A stretch of 64,000 nt of DNA from CBDCFV01 sp965261795 (GCA_965261795.1 OZ253476.1:2294001-2358000); one strand, 5' to 3'; shown: positions 1-10,602, counted from the first letter of the stretch. Program-made: numbers and translations. Notes: generated from the letters alone by a model not told the origin.

Positions 1-3000
1 GACGGCGACTGACCAAGACGGCGGGGACACCCTGACCTACACGCTGTCGGGCACGGACACCGAGTCATTCGAGATCAATGCTTCCACGGGCCAACTTACC
101 ACCAAGCAGGGCGTGAGCTACGACCTGGAGGCCAAGGCGTCCTACTCAGTCATCGTAACGGCAACCGACCCCGACAACGCGACCGATACTATCAACGTGA
201 CCATCAACCTTACAGACGCCAACGATGCGCCAGTGTTCACAGAAGGAGAAAGCGCCACCCGCAGCCTGGCGGAGAACACGGCGGCAGGCCAGAACGTAGG
301 CGCGGCGGTATCAGCGACAGACCAAGACAACGACACCCTGACCTACACGCTGGGCGGCGATGACGCCGAGTCATTCGAGATCAATGCTTCCACCGGCCAG
401 CTGACCACCAAGTCCGACGTGACCTACAACTATGAGGCCAAGGCGGCCTACCCGGTGACCGTAACGGCCACCGACCCCGACAACGCCGCCGACACCATTG
501 CGGTGACCGTCAACCTGACAGACGTAAACGAACGACCGGACCCGCCAACCAACTTGAGGGCACGACCCACTGCCAACGCAGGAGAAGTATTACTCGAATG
601 GACTCCTCCAGCAGATAACACGGGCCGGCCGCCAATCACTCAATACGAAGTATGGGTCAGGGAAGCGGAATCAAACGACTGGTCCGACCAGAACGCCCTT
701 ACAACAGGCAATCCTCCGCCATCAACCCTGACCATCACCAATCTGGAGACAGGCCAGAAGTATGACTTCCAAGTCAGGACCATCAACCATGAGGGTGAAA
801 GCGAGTGGGCCGAATCAATCGCTTCCGGATACCCCAGGAAACCAGTCGTAACCATAACGGATAAACCAGGAACCGGGAGCTCAATAACCGAGGGCGCTGA
901 CATAGGATTCCTCATCACTGCCGACCCGTACAACAACGTGCCACTGGAAGTGAGGATAAAGGTCGAGACCACCGGAGAATACGGGATAACAGAGAGGAAC
1001 GAGGACAACCCATGGATAATAACAATTCCCGGCACAGTGCTGGGCTCACCATCAACACCTGATCCCCATGACCCCGGCGCGATCAGGACCGTTGACGACA
1101 AGATTGACGAGGAACACGGTTCCGTCACGTACACCATCATCCCCGCAGACGCCTACGACTTGGGCGAATCCAAATCCTTGACAATTGAGATTGAGGATAA
1201 CGATGACCGCAAAATAGAGGTAGGAGCCATATCAGGCGCAATATCCGAGGACGGCGGAACTGCGACCCACAGCGTCGTACTGAAAAGCGAACCCACGGGC
1301 AACGTGACCGTCACGCCGTCGAGCAGCGACCAGAGCATCGCCGCCGTCTCAGGCGCACTGACCTTCACCCCGTTGAACTGGAACATGGAGCAGTACCTCA
1401 CGGTCACTGGAGTGAACGACGACATCGACAACGACGGCGACAGCCGCACCGCCATCATCACGCATACCGTTGCTGGAGGCGACTACGACAGCGTAACGGC
1501 TGAAAACGTGACCGTAACGGTAACGGACGACGACACCAGAGGCATAACCGCCACTCCAGACAGCAACGTAACCACCGAGGCCGGCGGGACCGTGATGGTC
1601 GGGGTGAAACTGAATTCCCAGCCAACGGCGGCCGTGACCATAAGTGCGCAAAGCAGCAACACGAACGAGGGAACGGTGAGCCCGGTGGAGCTGACCTTCA
1701 CCACCGGCAACTGGAACACCGCCCAGGACGTGACCGTAACTGGTCAGGACGACAGCGTGGACGACGGCGATACAGGCTACGCCATAACGTTCACCGCCGC
1801 CAGCCCCGATCCCCGATACGAGGGGCAACAAGCAAGCGTAGAACTGACCAACACTGACGACGACACCCGAAGCGTGGAAATAACGACCACATCCACCACA
1901 GACCCGCCTACCCTACGGGTCAGCGAGGTGGCCCCTGGAAACACCGCCAGCTACACCGTAGTCCTGACCAGCCAGCCCAGCGACGGGAACGTCACCGTCA
2001 CCCCGGTCAGCAGCGCCCCCGGCAACGCCACGGTGAGCGCACCGCTGATATTCACCCCCCAGAACTGGAACACCGCCCAGCCAGTGACCATCACCGCAGT
2101 CGACGACCTGATAGACAACGAGGCCGACCGGACCGCCACCATCACCCACGAGGTGGCGGGGGCCGACTACGGACGCCACAACGTGGTCGCAGGATCCATC
2201 GAGGTGACCGTAACCGACAACGACGAAGAAGGAGTTACCGTCAGCCCGACGGAACTGACGGCTGGGGAAACCGGCGATGGCTCCTACACCATCGTACTGA
2301 ACTCACAGCCTACGGGGACTGTGACCGTGACGCCAGCGGCGGGTGGAGATCACCCGGACGCAATCGCAATAACGCCACCGGAGCTGACCTTCACCACGGA
2401 GAACTGGAACAACGCCCAAACCGTGACCGTAACCGGCCAGCGCGACCATGTGGACAACGAGGCTGACCGGACCGCCACTATCAGCCACTCCGCAGGCGGA
2501 GACTATGCGGGAGTCACCATCACAGGCGTGGGAGTGACCATAACGGACAGCGACACGGCCGGTGTCGCGCTGGACCAGAAACACACGTCGGTCACCGAGG
2601 GACAGCAGAGCGGCGACAACCCTGTGTCGTACACCGTCGTACTGGACTCCAAGCCCAGAACCGGTCACGTCGTGAAGATAAACATCACTGTCGCCGGACC
2701 TGCCGACACAGATCCAAGCAGCCTGACCTTCACCCGGGAGAACTGGAACGTACCCCAGTCCATCAGGGTAACGGCCCACGACGACGGCGTGGTATCAGAA
2801 CCCCGGACCGCGGTGGTATCCCACCAGATAGTGGACGCCGAGTCCAGCCCGGAATACGGCACGGTAGCAGTGGATGACGTGAGCTTCGACATAGTGGAGG
2901 ACGACCACGCGCCCGTATTCGGCGACGGAGAAAGCACCGCCCGCGAAGTCCCCGAAAACAGCGGACCCGGCGTGAACGTAGGCGCAGCAGTAGAAGCTAC

Positions 3001-6000
3001 TGACGGAGACAGCGATACCCTGACGTACACGCTGACTGGCACGGACAGCGTGTTTTTCGGAATACACGAGGGTACCGGCCAGATCACCACGCAGGAAACA
3101 AGCTACGACTTCGAGACCAAACCGCAGTATGCCATTACTGTCACGGCCAGCGACACACACCGCAACACCGACTCCATCGCGGTGACCATCAACCTGACGG
3201 ACGTGAACGACGCACCGGTATTCAGCGACGGTGAATCCGCCATACGCGAAGTCCCGGAGAACAGCGGGGCCAACGTCGAAGTGGGAGCGCCTCTGTCTGC
3301 GACGGACCAGGACCGAACAGTCAACACACTGGTCTATTCCCTGACCGGCACCGACGCCGAATCGTTCGAGATAGTGGAGACCAGTGGCCAGCTTCGAACC
3401 AAGTCCGGGGTGAGCTATGACCGGGAAACCAAGCCATCCTACTCAGTTACGGTGGGAGTGAGCGATGGAACGGCCTCCGCCACTATCGACGTGACCATCG
3501 ACCTGACCGACGCCAACGACGCTCCGGTGTTCACGGAGGGAGACTCCGCGACCCGCACCCTGCCGGAGAACAGCGGGGCCAACGTCAACGTGGGCGCGGC
3601 GGTGTCGGCCACAGACCAGGACGGCAACACCCTGACCTACACGCTGGGCGGCACGGACGCGGCATCCTTCGAGATAGACGAGGGGACGGGACAGCTGACC
3701 ACCAAGTCCGGCGTGAGCTACGACCTGGAGGCCAAGGCGTCCTACTCGATGACCGTAACGGCGACCGACCCCGACAACGCCGCCGACACCATCGCGGTGA
3801 CCGTCAACCTGACAGACGTAAACGACGCGCCGACGTTCAGCGATGGGGAGAACGCCACCCGCAGCCTGCCGGAGAATAGCGGGGCCGACGTTCACGTCGG
3901 CAACCCCTTAGCGGCGACGGACCAGGACGGGAACACGCTGACCTACACGCTGGGCGGCACGGACGCCGGATCGTTCGAGATAGTGGAGACCAGTGGGCAG
4001 CTTCAAACCAAGTCCGGGGTGAACTACGACCGGGAGGCCAAGGCGTCCTACTCGGTGACGGTAACGGCGACCGACCCCGACAACGCCGCCGACACCATCG
4101 CGGTGACCATCAATCTCACCGACGCCAACGACGCGCCGACGTTCAGCGAGGGAGACACCACCACCCGCAGCCTGCCGGAGAACAGCGGGGCCAACGTCAA
4201 CGTCGGCAACCCCGTGACGGCGACTGACCAAGACGGCGGGGACACCCTGACCTACACGCTGTCGGGCACGGACACCGAGTCATTCGAGATCAATGCTTCC
4301 ACGGGCCAACTTACCACCAAGCAGGGCGTGAGCTACGACCTGGAGACCAAGGCGTCCTACACGGTCACCGTAACGGCGACCGACCCCGACAACGCTGCCG
4401 ACACCATTGCGGTGACCGTCAACCTGACAGACGTAAACGACGCGCCGACGTTCAGCGATGGGGAGAACGCCACCCGCAGCCTGCCGGAGAATAGCGGGGC
4501 CGACGTTCACGTCGGCAACCCCTTAGCGGCGACGGACCAGGACGGGAACACGCTGACCTACACGCTGGGCGGCACGGACGCCGGATCGTTCGAGATAGTG
4601 GAGACCAGTGGGCAGCTTCAAACCAAGTCCGGGGTGAACTACGACCGGGAGGCCAAGGCGTCCTACTCGGTGACGGTAACGGCGACCGACCCCGACAACG
4701 CCGCCGACACCATCGCGGTGACCATCAATCTCACCGACGCCAACGACGCGCCGACGTTCAGCGAGGGAGACACCACCACCCGCAGCCTGCCGGAGAACAG
4801 CGGGGCCAACGTCAACGTCGGCAACCCCGTGACGGCGACTGACCAAGACGGCGGGGACACCCTGACCTACACGCTGTCGGGCACGGACGCGGCATCCTTC
4901 GAGATAGACGGGGGGACTGGCCAGCTTAAGACCAAGTCCGGGGTGAGCTACGACCTGGAGACCAAGGCCAGCTATTCGGTGACGGTAACGGCGACCGACC
5001 CCGACAACGCCGCCGACACCATCGCGGTGAGTATCACGATCAGAAGCTCCTCGTTCGGCATTGCGGAGCCGGTGGGGCGGATTCCCCCTGTGCTCCTGCA
5101 GGCCTGGTCCGGCCGCTCCTTCAACGCCGCGCCGTACTTCGGACCAACGCCGGACGTCTTCAGCTACGAAGTGGTGTCGGTGTCACCTCCGGAGGTAGCC
5201 AGCGTGAGGATGCGCGGGCCCGATGCGATAAAGGGGCTTGCGGCAAGCGATGTGATCGTCGAGGCCCTGATCGACGGTGAAGCCGTGGTGACGCTCCGAG
5301 CCTCCACCGAGTATCCTCACCACGCCGACGCCACCCAAACCTTCTGGGTAATTGTTGGGGAGAAAGCCGCCACCTGGGTGACCTACACCCGCAAAACGGG
5401 CGGCGCCGAGCCCGCCGTGTTCCTGAACGATCTCCTCCCCGGCGGCGTCTTAGACTACACCTACCACGAGTGGAGTCACGGAAAATACCGCCCGAGCGGA
5501 TGGAGCTGGGAACAACTCTCCGGGCCCACGATGGAGCTATACCCGGACACGGGCGCGAACGGGTCCTTCTTCAGTCTCCCGAACCTGCCCCACGGGACGA
5601 AGCTGTTGTTCCGGGTGACGGCAGCCCAAAGCCCCATAACCCTGGCCCGCACCGGGCAGAGCGCAACCTCGCCGGCAACCAAGAGCTTCGACCTGCTCCT
5701 GCGGGTGGACAACCCCGGCAACGGCAGGACTGTAGTCCGCCCGGTGGCCGACGCGGGCCTCGACCGGATGGCGCGCACCGGCGAGTCCATTACCCTCGAC
5801 GGCATGAGCAGCATCAGTCCCACCGGAGGCTGGCATGACCTGACCTACGACTGGCAAATCACGCAGGCGCCGTGGCGGGTGCTGCAGAACTACGCTCCCT
5901 GGACCGAAGGGGTGGAACTGGTACAATTCGCCGACAGCTACAGAGCCTCCTTTACTATGCCCGAACTGTACGCGGGCGAATCCCTCGGATTCAAGCTGAG

Positions 6001-9000
6001 CGTCTCCATCTGGGGGCAGACCCATTCGGACATCGTGTTCATCACGTCCTCGACCCCGCTTCTTCCCATCGCCGACGCCGGCCCCGACCAGGAGCAGGCA
6101 CCCGGCGGCAAAGTCGTACTGCAGGGCGTCAACGGCGTCAACCTCTACGGCGAAGGGGTACAGATGGAGTACGGCTGGGCCCAATTGCCCGAAACGACGG
6201 TAACCCTGAGCGGCGAGACGACGGCCAACCCCTGGTTCATCCTGCCGGAGAACGCGCCGGTGGGCGCCGCCCTAGAGTTTGAGTTGACCGTAACTGACCT
6301 CGAGGGCCAGAGCAACTCCGACACCGTGTCCGTAACCGTGCGGGCCACGAATCCCCGCCCCACGGCCAACGCCGGCCCCGACCTGACGGGGGCGCCGGGC
6401 GCGAGCGTGACCCTGCAAGGCACCGGCAGCACGAACCCCTACGGCGAGTGGCGGCAGTTGGAACACGCTTGGACGCAGCTGTCCGGGCCGTCCGTGACGC
6501 TTGACGAACCCACCTACAGCGCCCCGACGTTCACCGTCCCCGCCGACGCCGCCAATGGGACGACGCTGGAGTTCCAACTGACGGTAACCGACCAGGAGGG
6601 GCAGAGCGATTCCGACACGATGACCGTTCTCGTCGTCGTTCCCGAACCCGTCCTTCCCACGGCCTGCGCCGGGCCGGACATGACGGGAGCGCCGGGGGAC
6701 GAGGTAACCCTGCAAGGCAAGTGCAGCGTCAACCCCTACGGCAGGTGGCACCAGATGACCTACCAGTGGACGCAGCTGTCCGGCCCCGCCGTCACGCTGA
6801 CGCATCCGCGGACGACCCAGCCGGCCAGCAAGTTCGGCGACCCCCGGTTCATCGTACCCGCTGACGCCGCAGACGGCGCGACGCTGGAGTTCGAGCTGAC
6901 GGTGACCGACCAGGAGGGCGAGTCCGACTCCGACACCATGATCGTGACCGTAATGGTGCCGGAACCCATCCGGCCCACGGCCACCGCAGGCCCGGACCTG
7001 ACGGGCGCGCCGGGAGAGAGCGTTACCCTGCAAGGCAAAGGCAGCACGAACCCCTACGGCAGGTGGTACCAGATGGCCCACCAGTGGACGCAGACCTCCG
7101 GCCCAACGGTCGCGCTGACGCATCCGAAGACTTCCCAGCCGGCCAGTAACTTCGGCGACCCCAGCTTCACCATCCCCGCCGACGCGGCGGGCGGGACGAC
7201 GCTGGAGTTCCAACTGACCGTAACCGACAAGGAAGGCCAGTCCGATTCCGACACGGTGACCGTCACGGTGCCCGGCGCGGAGCCCGAACCGGAGCCGGAG
7301 AACACGCCGCCCACGGCGTCCATAGACGCGGCCCAGGTCACGGCGGCGGTGGCCGGTGAGACGGTGGCGTTGCAAGGCGTCGGCAATGACGCTGAGACGG
7401 CGGCAGAGTCCCTGACCTTCGCCTGGAGCCAGGTGGGAGGAACGCCCACGGTCTCCATCGCCAACGCAAGCGCGGCCACCGCCACCATCACCGCCGCCCC
7501 GGACGTGACGGGGGAGACGCAGTTGACCTTCCGCCTGACGGTGACCGACGAGGGCGGACTGTCGGCCACCGCCGAGACAACCATCGCCATCAGCCCGCCG
7601 CCCGAACCGGCCAACACCCCGCCCACGGCGTCCATAGACGCGGCCCAGGTCACGGCGGCGGTGGCCGGTGAGACGGTGGCGTTGCAAGGCGTCGGCAATG
7701 ACGCTGAGACGGCGGCAGAGTCCCTGACCTTCGCCTGGAGCCAGGTGGGAGGAACGCCCACGGTCTCCATCGCCAACGCAAGCGCGGCCACCGCCACCAT
7801 CACCGCCGCCCCGGACGTGACGGAGGGGACGGAGCTGACCTTCCGCCTGACGGTGACCGACGAGGGCGGACTGTCGGCCAGCGCCGAGACAACCGTCACC
7901 ATCAGCCCGCCGCCTGAGCCGGAACCCAACCGGGCGCCGACCTTCGACGCCAACATCGACACCGTGTTGACGGTGGCTGAGAACAGCGCCGCCGGAACCA
8001 ACGTGGGCGCGCCCATCACCGCCACCGACCCCGACGGCAACACGCTAACCTACTCGCTGTCCGGCGCGGACGCGGGGTCCTTTGAGATTGACGCCGCCAC
8101 GGGCCAGGTGCAAACCAAGTCCGGCGTGGTGTACGACTACGAGGCCAGGCCGGCCTACTCCCTGGCGGTGATCGCCGACGACGGCAAGGGCCTCTCCGCC
8201 AGCATCCTGGTGACGGTCAACCTGACCGACGTCAACGAGGCCCCGGCCTTCGACGAGGGGGCATCCGCAACGCGGCAGGTGGCCGAGAACAGCCCGGCGG
8301 GAACCAGCATTGGTCTGCCGCTGACGGCCACAGACCAAGACAGCGACACGCTGACCTACTCGCTGTCAGGGTCGGACGCGGGGTCGTTCGAGATCGACGC
8401 GGCGACGGGTCAGTTGACCACCATAGACGGCGTAACCTACGACTACGAAACCAAGGCGTCCTACGCGGTGACGGTAACGGTGGAGGACGCCGACCACGCC
8501 GTTGCTACCATTTCCGTGACCGTCAGCCTGACCGACGTGGAGGAAGCGGTGCCCAACCAGGCTCCGATCTTCGACGAAGGGGACGGCGCAACGCGCACCC
8601 TGGCCGAGAACACGGCGGCTGGCGAGAACGTGGGCCTGCCCCTGACCGCCACGGACCCGGACGAGGATACCCTGACCTACACGCTGTCCGGCGCGGATGA
8701 TGGGTCCTTTGACCTGAACGCCGCCACCGGGCAACTGACCACCGTAGCTGGCGTAACCTACGATTACGAGACCAAGGCGTCCTACGCGGTGACGGTAACA
8801 GCGGAAGACCCGGAGGGCGCCAGCGCCTCCATCAGCGTGACCGTCAGCCTGACCGACGTGGACGAGACTTTGCCGGTTACCTCCTGCTTCACCAACCTGG
8901 ACGAACTCGCCACGGCGGCGGAGTTCAGCGGAGCCTGGGACGACCCGGACTGCCGGGCCCACCACCAAGACAGCGCCGCCCGGTACATCCACTTCACCCT

Positions 9001-9268
9001 ATCGGAGGAGACCGAGGTTAGCATCACCCTCACGCCGGAGTCGGGCGGGGCGCTGTTCGTGTCGCAGGGCACGCCGCAGAACGGATGGGGGACACCGCCC
9101 AAGGGCACCTACGAAGACCGTAGGAATATCCGGCGGGGGAACGGCAAGCTGGTGCACGACGGCGCCCATACCGGGTTGAACAGCGTAACCCTGACCTTGG
9201 CCGCCGGAGACTACACCGCGGAAGCGGCAGGCACCGGCGGGACATTCACCCTGAGCATCAAACCGTAG
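1..9268 (+). CDS. Giant cadherin/Calx-beta/FN3/PKD repeat surface protein, 5' end outside window
   Basis: The reading frame is open from base 2 and already encodes a cadherin repeat there, so the gene starts upstream; about 3,088 residues are visible. By nucleotide: cadherin-like repeats to ~530; a fibronectin III domain ~536-830; Calx-beta-like repeats ~1200-2900; cadherin repeats ~2905-5040 (recurring LTYTL, SFEI, YDxExK, VTxTATDPDNAADTIAV); a unique linker to ~6060; four PKD-like domains ~6060-7270 (TANAGPDLTGAPG, LEFQLTVTDxEGQSDSD); two near-identical REJ/K319L-like domains ~7290-7920; three cadherin repeats ~7920-8870; and a C-terminal cap ~8880-9265 shared with the converging gene. Such architecture is typical of secreted, calcium-binding adhesins; the secretion signal is not in the window. 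Adhesion or cell-surface structure is inferred. Neighbouring repeats are nearly identical, so assembly across them deserves caution. Confidence 0.9.
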   Translation, partial: TATDQDGGDTLTYTLSGTDTESFEINASTGQLTTKQGVSYDLEAKASYSVIVTATDPDNATDTINVTINLTDANDAPVFTEGESATRSLAENTAAGQNVGAAVSATDQDNDTLTYTLGGDDAESFEINASTGQLTTKSDVTYNYEAKAAYPVTVTATDPDNAADTIAVTVNLTDVNERPDPPTNLRARPTANAGEVLLEWTPPADNTGRPPITQYEVWVREAESNDWSDQNALTTGNPPPSTLTITNLETGQKYDFQVRTINHEGESEWAESIASGYPRKPVVTITDKPGTGSSITEGADIGFLITADPYNNVPLEVRIKVETTGEYGITERNEDNPWIITIPGTVLGSPSTPDPHDPGAIRTVDDKIDEEHGSVTYTIIPADAYDLGESKSLTIEIEDNDDRKIEVGAISGAISEDGGTATHSVVLKSEPTGNVTVTPSSSDQSIAAVSGALTFTPLNWNMEQYLTVTGVNDDIDNDGDSRTAIITHTVAGGDYDSVTAENVTVTVTDDDTRGITATPDSNVTTEAGGTVMVGVKLNSQPTAAVTISAQSSNTNEGTVSPVELTFTTGNWNTAQDVTVTGQDDSVDDGDTGYAITFTAASPDPRYEGQQASVELTNTDDDTRSVEITTTSTTDPPTLRVSEVAPGNTASYTVVLTSQPSDGNVTVTPVSSAPGNATVSAPLIFTPQNWNTAQPVTITAVDDLIDNEADRTATITHEVAGADYGRHNVVAGSIEVTVTDNDEEGVTVSPTELTAGETGDGSYTIVLNSQPTGTVTVTPAAGGDHPDAIAITPPELTFTTENWNNAQTVTVTGQRDHVDNEADRTATISHSAGGDYAGVTITGVGVTITDSDTAGVALDQKHTSVTEGQQSGDNPVSYTVVLDSKPRTGHVVKINITVAGPADTDPSSLTFTRENWNVPQSIRVTAHDDGVVSEPRTAVVSHQIVDAESSPEYGTVAVDDVSFDIVEDDHAPVFGDGESTAREVPENSGPGVNVGAAVEATDGDSDTLTYTLTGTDSVFFGIHEGTGQITTQETSYDFETKPQYAITVTASDTHRNTDSIAVTINLTDVNDAPVFSDGESAIREVPENSGANVEVGAPLSATDQDRTVNTLVYSLTGTDAESFEIVETSGQLRTKSGVSYDRETKPSYSVTVGVSDGTASATIDVTIDLTDANDAPVFTEGDSATRTLPENSGANVNVGAAVSATDQDGNTLTYTLGGTDAASFEIDEGTGQLTTKSGVSYDLEAKASYSMTVTATDPDNAADTIAVTVNLTDVNDAPTFSDGENATRSLPENSGADVHVGNPLAATDQDGNTLTYTLGGTDAGSFEIVETSGQLQTKSGVNYDREAKASYSVTVTATDPDNAADTIAVTINLTDANDAPTFSEGDTTTRSLPENSGANVNVGNPVTATDQDGGDTLTYTLSGTDTESFEINASTGQLTTKQGVSYDLETKASYTVTVTATDPDNAADTIAVTVNLTDVNDAPTFSDGENATRSLPENSGADVHVGNPLAATDQDGNTLTYTLGGTDAGSFEIVETSGQLQTKSGVNYDREAKASYSVTVTATDPDNAADTIAVTINLTDANDAPTFSEGDTTTRSLPENSGANVNVGNPVTATDQDGGDTLTYTLSGTDAASFEIDGGTGQLKTKSGVSYDLETKASYSVTVTATDPDNAADTIAVSITIRSSSFGIAEPVGRIPPVLLQAWSGRSFNAAPYFGPTPDVFSYEVVSVSPPEVASVRMRGPDAIKGLAASDVIVEALIDGEAVVTLRASTEYPHHADATQTFWVIVGEKAATWVTYTRKTGGAEPAVFLNDLLPGGVLDYTYHEWSHGKYRPSGWSWEQLSGPTMELYPDTGANGSFFSLPNLPHGTKLLFRVTAAQSPITLARTGQSATSPATKSFDLLLRVDNPGNGRTVVRPVADAGLDRMARTGESITLDGMSSISPTGGWHDLTYDWQITQAPWRVLQNYAPWTEGVELVQFADSYRASFTMPELYAGESLGFKLSVSIWGQTHSDIVFITSSTPLLPIADAGPDQEQAPGGKVVLQGVNGVNLYGEGVQMEYGWAQLPETTVTLSGETTANPWFILPENAPVGAALEFELTVTDLEGQSNSDTVSVTVRATNPRPTANAGPDLTGAPGASVTLQGTGSTNPYGEWRQLEHAWTQLSGPSVTLDEPTYSAPTFTVPADAANGTTLEFQLTVTDQEGQSDSDTMTVLVVVPEPVLPTACAGPDMTGAPGDEVTLQGKCSVNPYGRWHQMTYQWTQLSGPAVTLTHPRTTQPASKFGDPRFIVPADAADGATLEFELTVTDQEGESDSDTMIVTVMVPEPIRPTATAGPDLTGAPGESVTLQGKGSTNPYGRWYQMAHQWTQTSGPTVALTHPKTSQPASNFGDPSFTIPADAAGGTTLEFQLTVTDKEGQSDSDTVTVTVPGAEPEPEPENTPPTASIDAAQVTAAVAGETVALQGVGNDAETAAESLTFAWSQVGGTPTVSIANASAATATITAAPDVTGETQLTFRLTVTDEGGLSATAETTIAISPPPEPANTPPTASIDAAQVTAAVAGETVALQGVGNDAETAAESLTFAWSQVGGTPTVSIANASAATATITAAPDVTEGTELTFRLTVTDEGGLSASAETTVTISPPPEPEPNRAPTFDANIDTVLTVAENSAAGTNVGAPITATDPDGNTLTYSLSGADAGSFEIDAATGQVQTKSGVVYDYEARPAYSLAVIADDGKGLSASILVTVNLTDVNEAPAFDEGASATRQVAENSPAGTSIGLPLTATDQDSDTLTYSLSGSDAGSFEIDAATGQLTTIDGVTYDYETKASYAVTVTVEDADHAVATISVTVSLTDVEEAVPNQAPIFDEGDGATRTLAENTAAGENVGLPLTATDPDEDTLTYTLSGADDGSFDLNAATGQLTTVAGVTYDYETKASYAVTVTAEDPEGASASISVTVSLTDVDETLPVTSCFTNLDELATAAEFSGAWDDPDCRAHHQDSAARYIHFTLSEETEVSITLTPESGGALFVSQGTPQNGWGTPPKGTYEDRRNIRRGNGKLVHDGAHTGLNSVTLTLAAGDYTAEAAGTGGTFTLSIKP
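3794..4888 (+). repeat. Tandem 615-bp duplication of two cadherin repeats
   Basis: Bases 3794-4273 are identical, over 480 bp, to 4409-4888 at an offset of 615 bp (205 codons, two cadherin repeats). The first ~136 bases of the window also match the segment starting at 4217. The reading frame is preserved. Identity including third codon positions points to recent unequal recombination or gene conversion, or to an assembly ambiguity. Confidence 0.9.
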
Positions 9269-9276
9269 GAGCGTCG

Positions 9277-9292
9277 GCGGGGTCTCCCCCGC
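9277..9292 (+). terminator. GC hairpin after the giant adhesin gene
   Basis: Six-bp stem GCGGGG/CCCCGC with a TCTC loop, 9 bp after the TAG stop. There is no T-run, so a role as terminator is only suggested. Confidence 0.35.
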
Positions 9293-9350
9293 TGGACCAG
9301 TTGCCGATACACATCGGATGGTGACGGGAGGTTGGTTGCTTGAGGTCACA

Positions 9351-9400
9351 GCGCAACCTCCCAGCGGAAAGTTCCCAATATGGTACGCTTATGCCCACCA
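9351..9400 (+). repeat. Left ~50-bp direct repeat flanking a two-gene module
   Basis: This stretch begins GCGCAACCTCCCA and includes GGTACGCTTA and GCCCACCA. It is matched with few mismatches by 10553-10602 in the same orientation. The two copies bracket the small ORF and the 310-codon gene, as target duplications or attachment-like sites would. Confidence 0.7.
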
Positions 9401-9446
9401 CGCCCCAGCGGCCCCTGCTGCGTCCCTCTGTCTAGGAGAAGGTTGT

Positions 9447-9599
9447 ATGGTCAATGGCACGGACTTCGGCTCCAAAGATGAAACGTTGAACGGTACTCGG
9501 AACTGGTTGCAGGTGGACACCATGATCAAACCCATGCAGATTCGGGAGGAGCAGGCGGAATATCGCCCGAACGACAACGGCTCGGAGACCAGAACATGA
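9447..9599 (+). CDS. Small hypothetical protein (50 aa)
   Basis: The start is set by a strong ribosome binding site (AGGAGAAGG, 9434-9442) four bases before ATG 9447; an upstream extension to 9318 is open but has no such site. The stop overlaps the next gene's start (ATGA at 9596-9599), indicating translational coupling. The product is hydrophilic, with no recognisable motif or membrane segment. Its size and coupling to the next gene would fit a small regulator or antitoxin-like partner, but nothing in the sequence proves that. Confidence 0.55.
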   Translation: MVNGTDFGSKDETLNGTRNWLQVDTMIKPMQIREEQAEYRPNDNGSETRT

Positions 9600-10528
9600 G
9601 CAAGGATGATCCTTTCTCCAGCATTCCGGAGGACGTTCGAGACCTTCTCGAAGGGGATGGGTGCAGGCTGGAAGCCATTGAAGGAGCCATCGGCACGTCG
9701 GCCTTCGCCGTGGTTACGTATCGCGTCGACTATGGAGACCGGCCATCCTTTAAGACTCCACCGGGCGCAATCAAGTTTTCAAGGAAAGAACACGCTATCA
9801 CTGACTCGACACACATCAAACTGGGGGCGTCCCGTTACTATCGGGAGTACGAGGATGACACTGCCGGGATCGCGGATCCCGAAGAAGGCAGGTTGGTACA
9901 GAGGGGTTCACTCATCGAGTTCCGCAAGAAGAACGGCCTCCAATCGCAAACGGGGGTTGAGAACGTGTCCTCCACGGTGACTTGGGCGAGGACCGACTTT
10001 TTGATGTTTTGCACGTCCATCATGCTGGAGGGCCGAGGCTTTGGAGACCTACGGAGCCAGTTCCCAGATTATGACTGTGTAACGTTCATTCCTGATCCGT
10101 CGGCATTCGCGATGCAGTTGGGCAAGGGCATCGAAAAACAGTTCGACATGGAAAACGTCCGACTCAACGGCTTCGACATGATAAGGCGGGTGATGCTCAC
10201 GCAGGCGGAGATAACCACGCAAGGCCGTCTGCTCCAAAAGGGACTGGACACGATAGTATTGGTGCCCCACGGGCCTGTCACCTACAGTGACCCGCCCGAA
10301 AGGATCATCAACCGTTTCCCCATCGAGAGGCGTGGAGAAGTGGTTCCCTTCGTGAAACGCTGTAAGTTTGCAGGTCAGCGAGAATACAGGTTCGTAGTGG
10401 AAGTCATTGGCGAGCCGAAAGAGACGGAGTTCTTGATGGAAATCACAGATGAACTTCGAAGCCTCGCCCATACCTATCCTGAGCGTCAGCAGATCAGGAA
10501 CACGAAATTGATGATGCCCAAAGTGTGA
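9596..10528 (+). CDS. Conserved-looking hypothetical protein (310 aa)
   Basis: The ATG overlaps the preceding stop codon. The protein is soluble with no signal peptide. I do not recognise the family. Near the C-terminus (residues ~250-275) it has a segment, FVKRCKFAGQREYRFVV, of the 'F..Q.EYRF' type found in several uncharacterised accessory-region proteins, including some around DUF2971; this is a weak resemblance only. The unit is bounded by ~50-bp direct repeats and lies between two converging giant-adhesin genes, so it looks like a cargo module inserted as a block. Codon use is less GC-rich than in the adhesins, supporting separate origin. Confidence 0.65.
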   Translation: MSKDDPFSSIPEDVRDLLEGDGCRLEAIEGAIGTSAFAVVTYRVDYGDRPSFKTPPGAIKFSRKEHAITDSTHIKLGASRYYREYEDDTAGIADPEEGRLVQRGSLIEFRKKNGLQSQTGVENVSSTVTWARTDFLMFCTSIMLEGRGFGDLRSQFPDYDCVTFIPDPSAFAMQLGKGIEKQFDMENVRLNGFDMIRRVMLTQAEITTQGRLLQKGLDTIVLVPHGPVTYSDPPERIINRFPIERRGEVVPFVKRCKFAGQREYRFVVEVIGEPKETEFLMEITDELRSLAHTYPERQQIRNTKLMMPKV

Positions 10529-10552
10529 AAGCGGCCGGGCGCGTTTCCTATA

Positions 10553-10602
10553 GCGCAACCTCCCATCGAAAAGTTCGCAATTCGGTACGCTTAGGCCCAC
10601 CA
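10553..10602 (+). repeat. Right ~50-bp direct repeat flanking the two-gene module
   Basis: Imperfect direct copy of 9351-9400. It begins 24 bp after the stop codon of the 310-codon gene. Confidence 0.7.

Noticed and set aside
6272..7687. Long open frame on the minus strand inside the giant adhesin gene
   Set aside because: It is a shadow of the repetitive GC-rich coding strand, with Arg/Gly-rich low-complexity translation and no family features.
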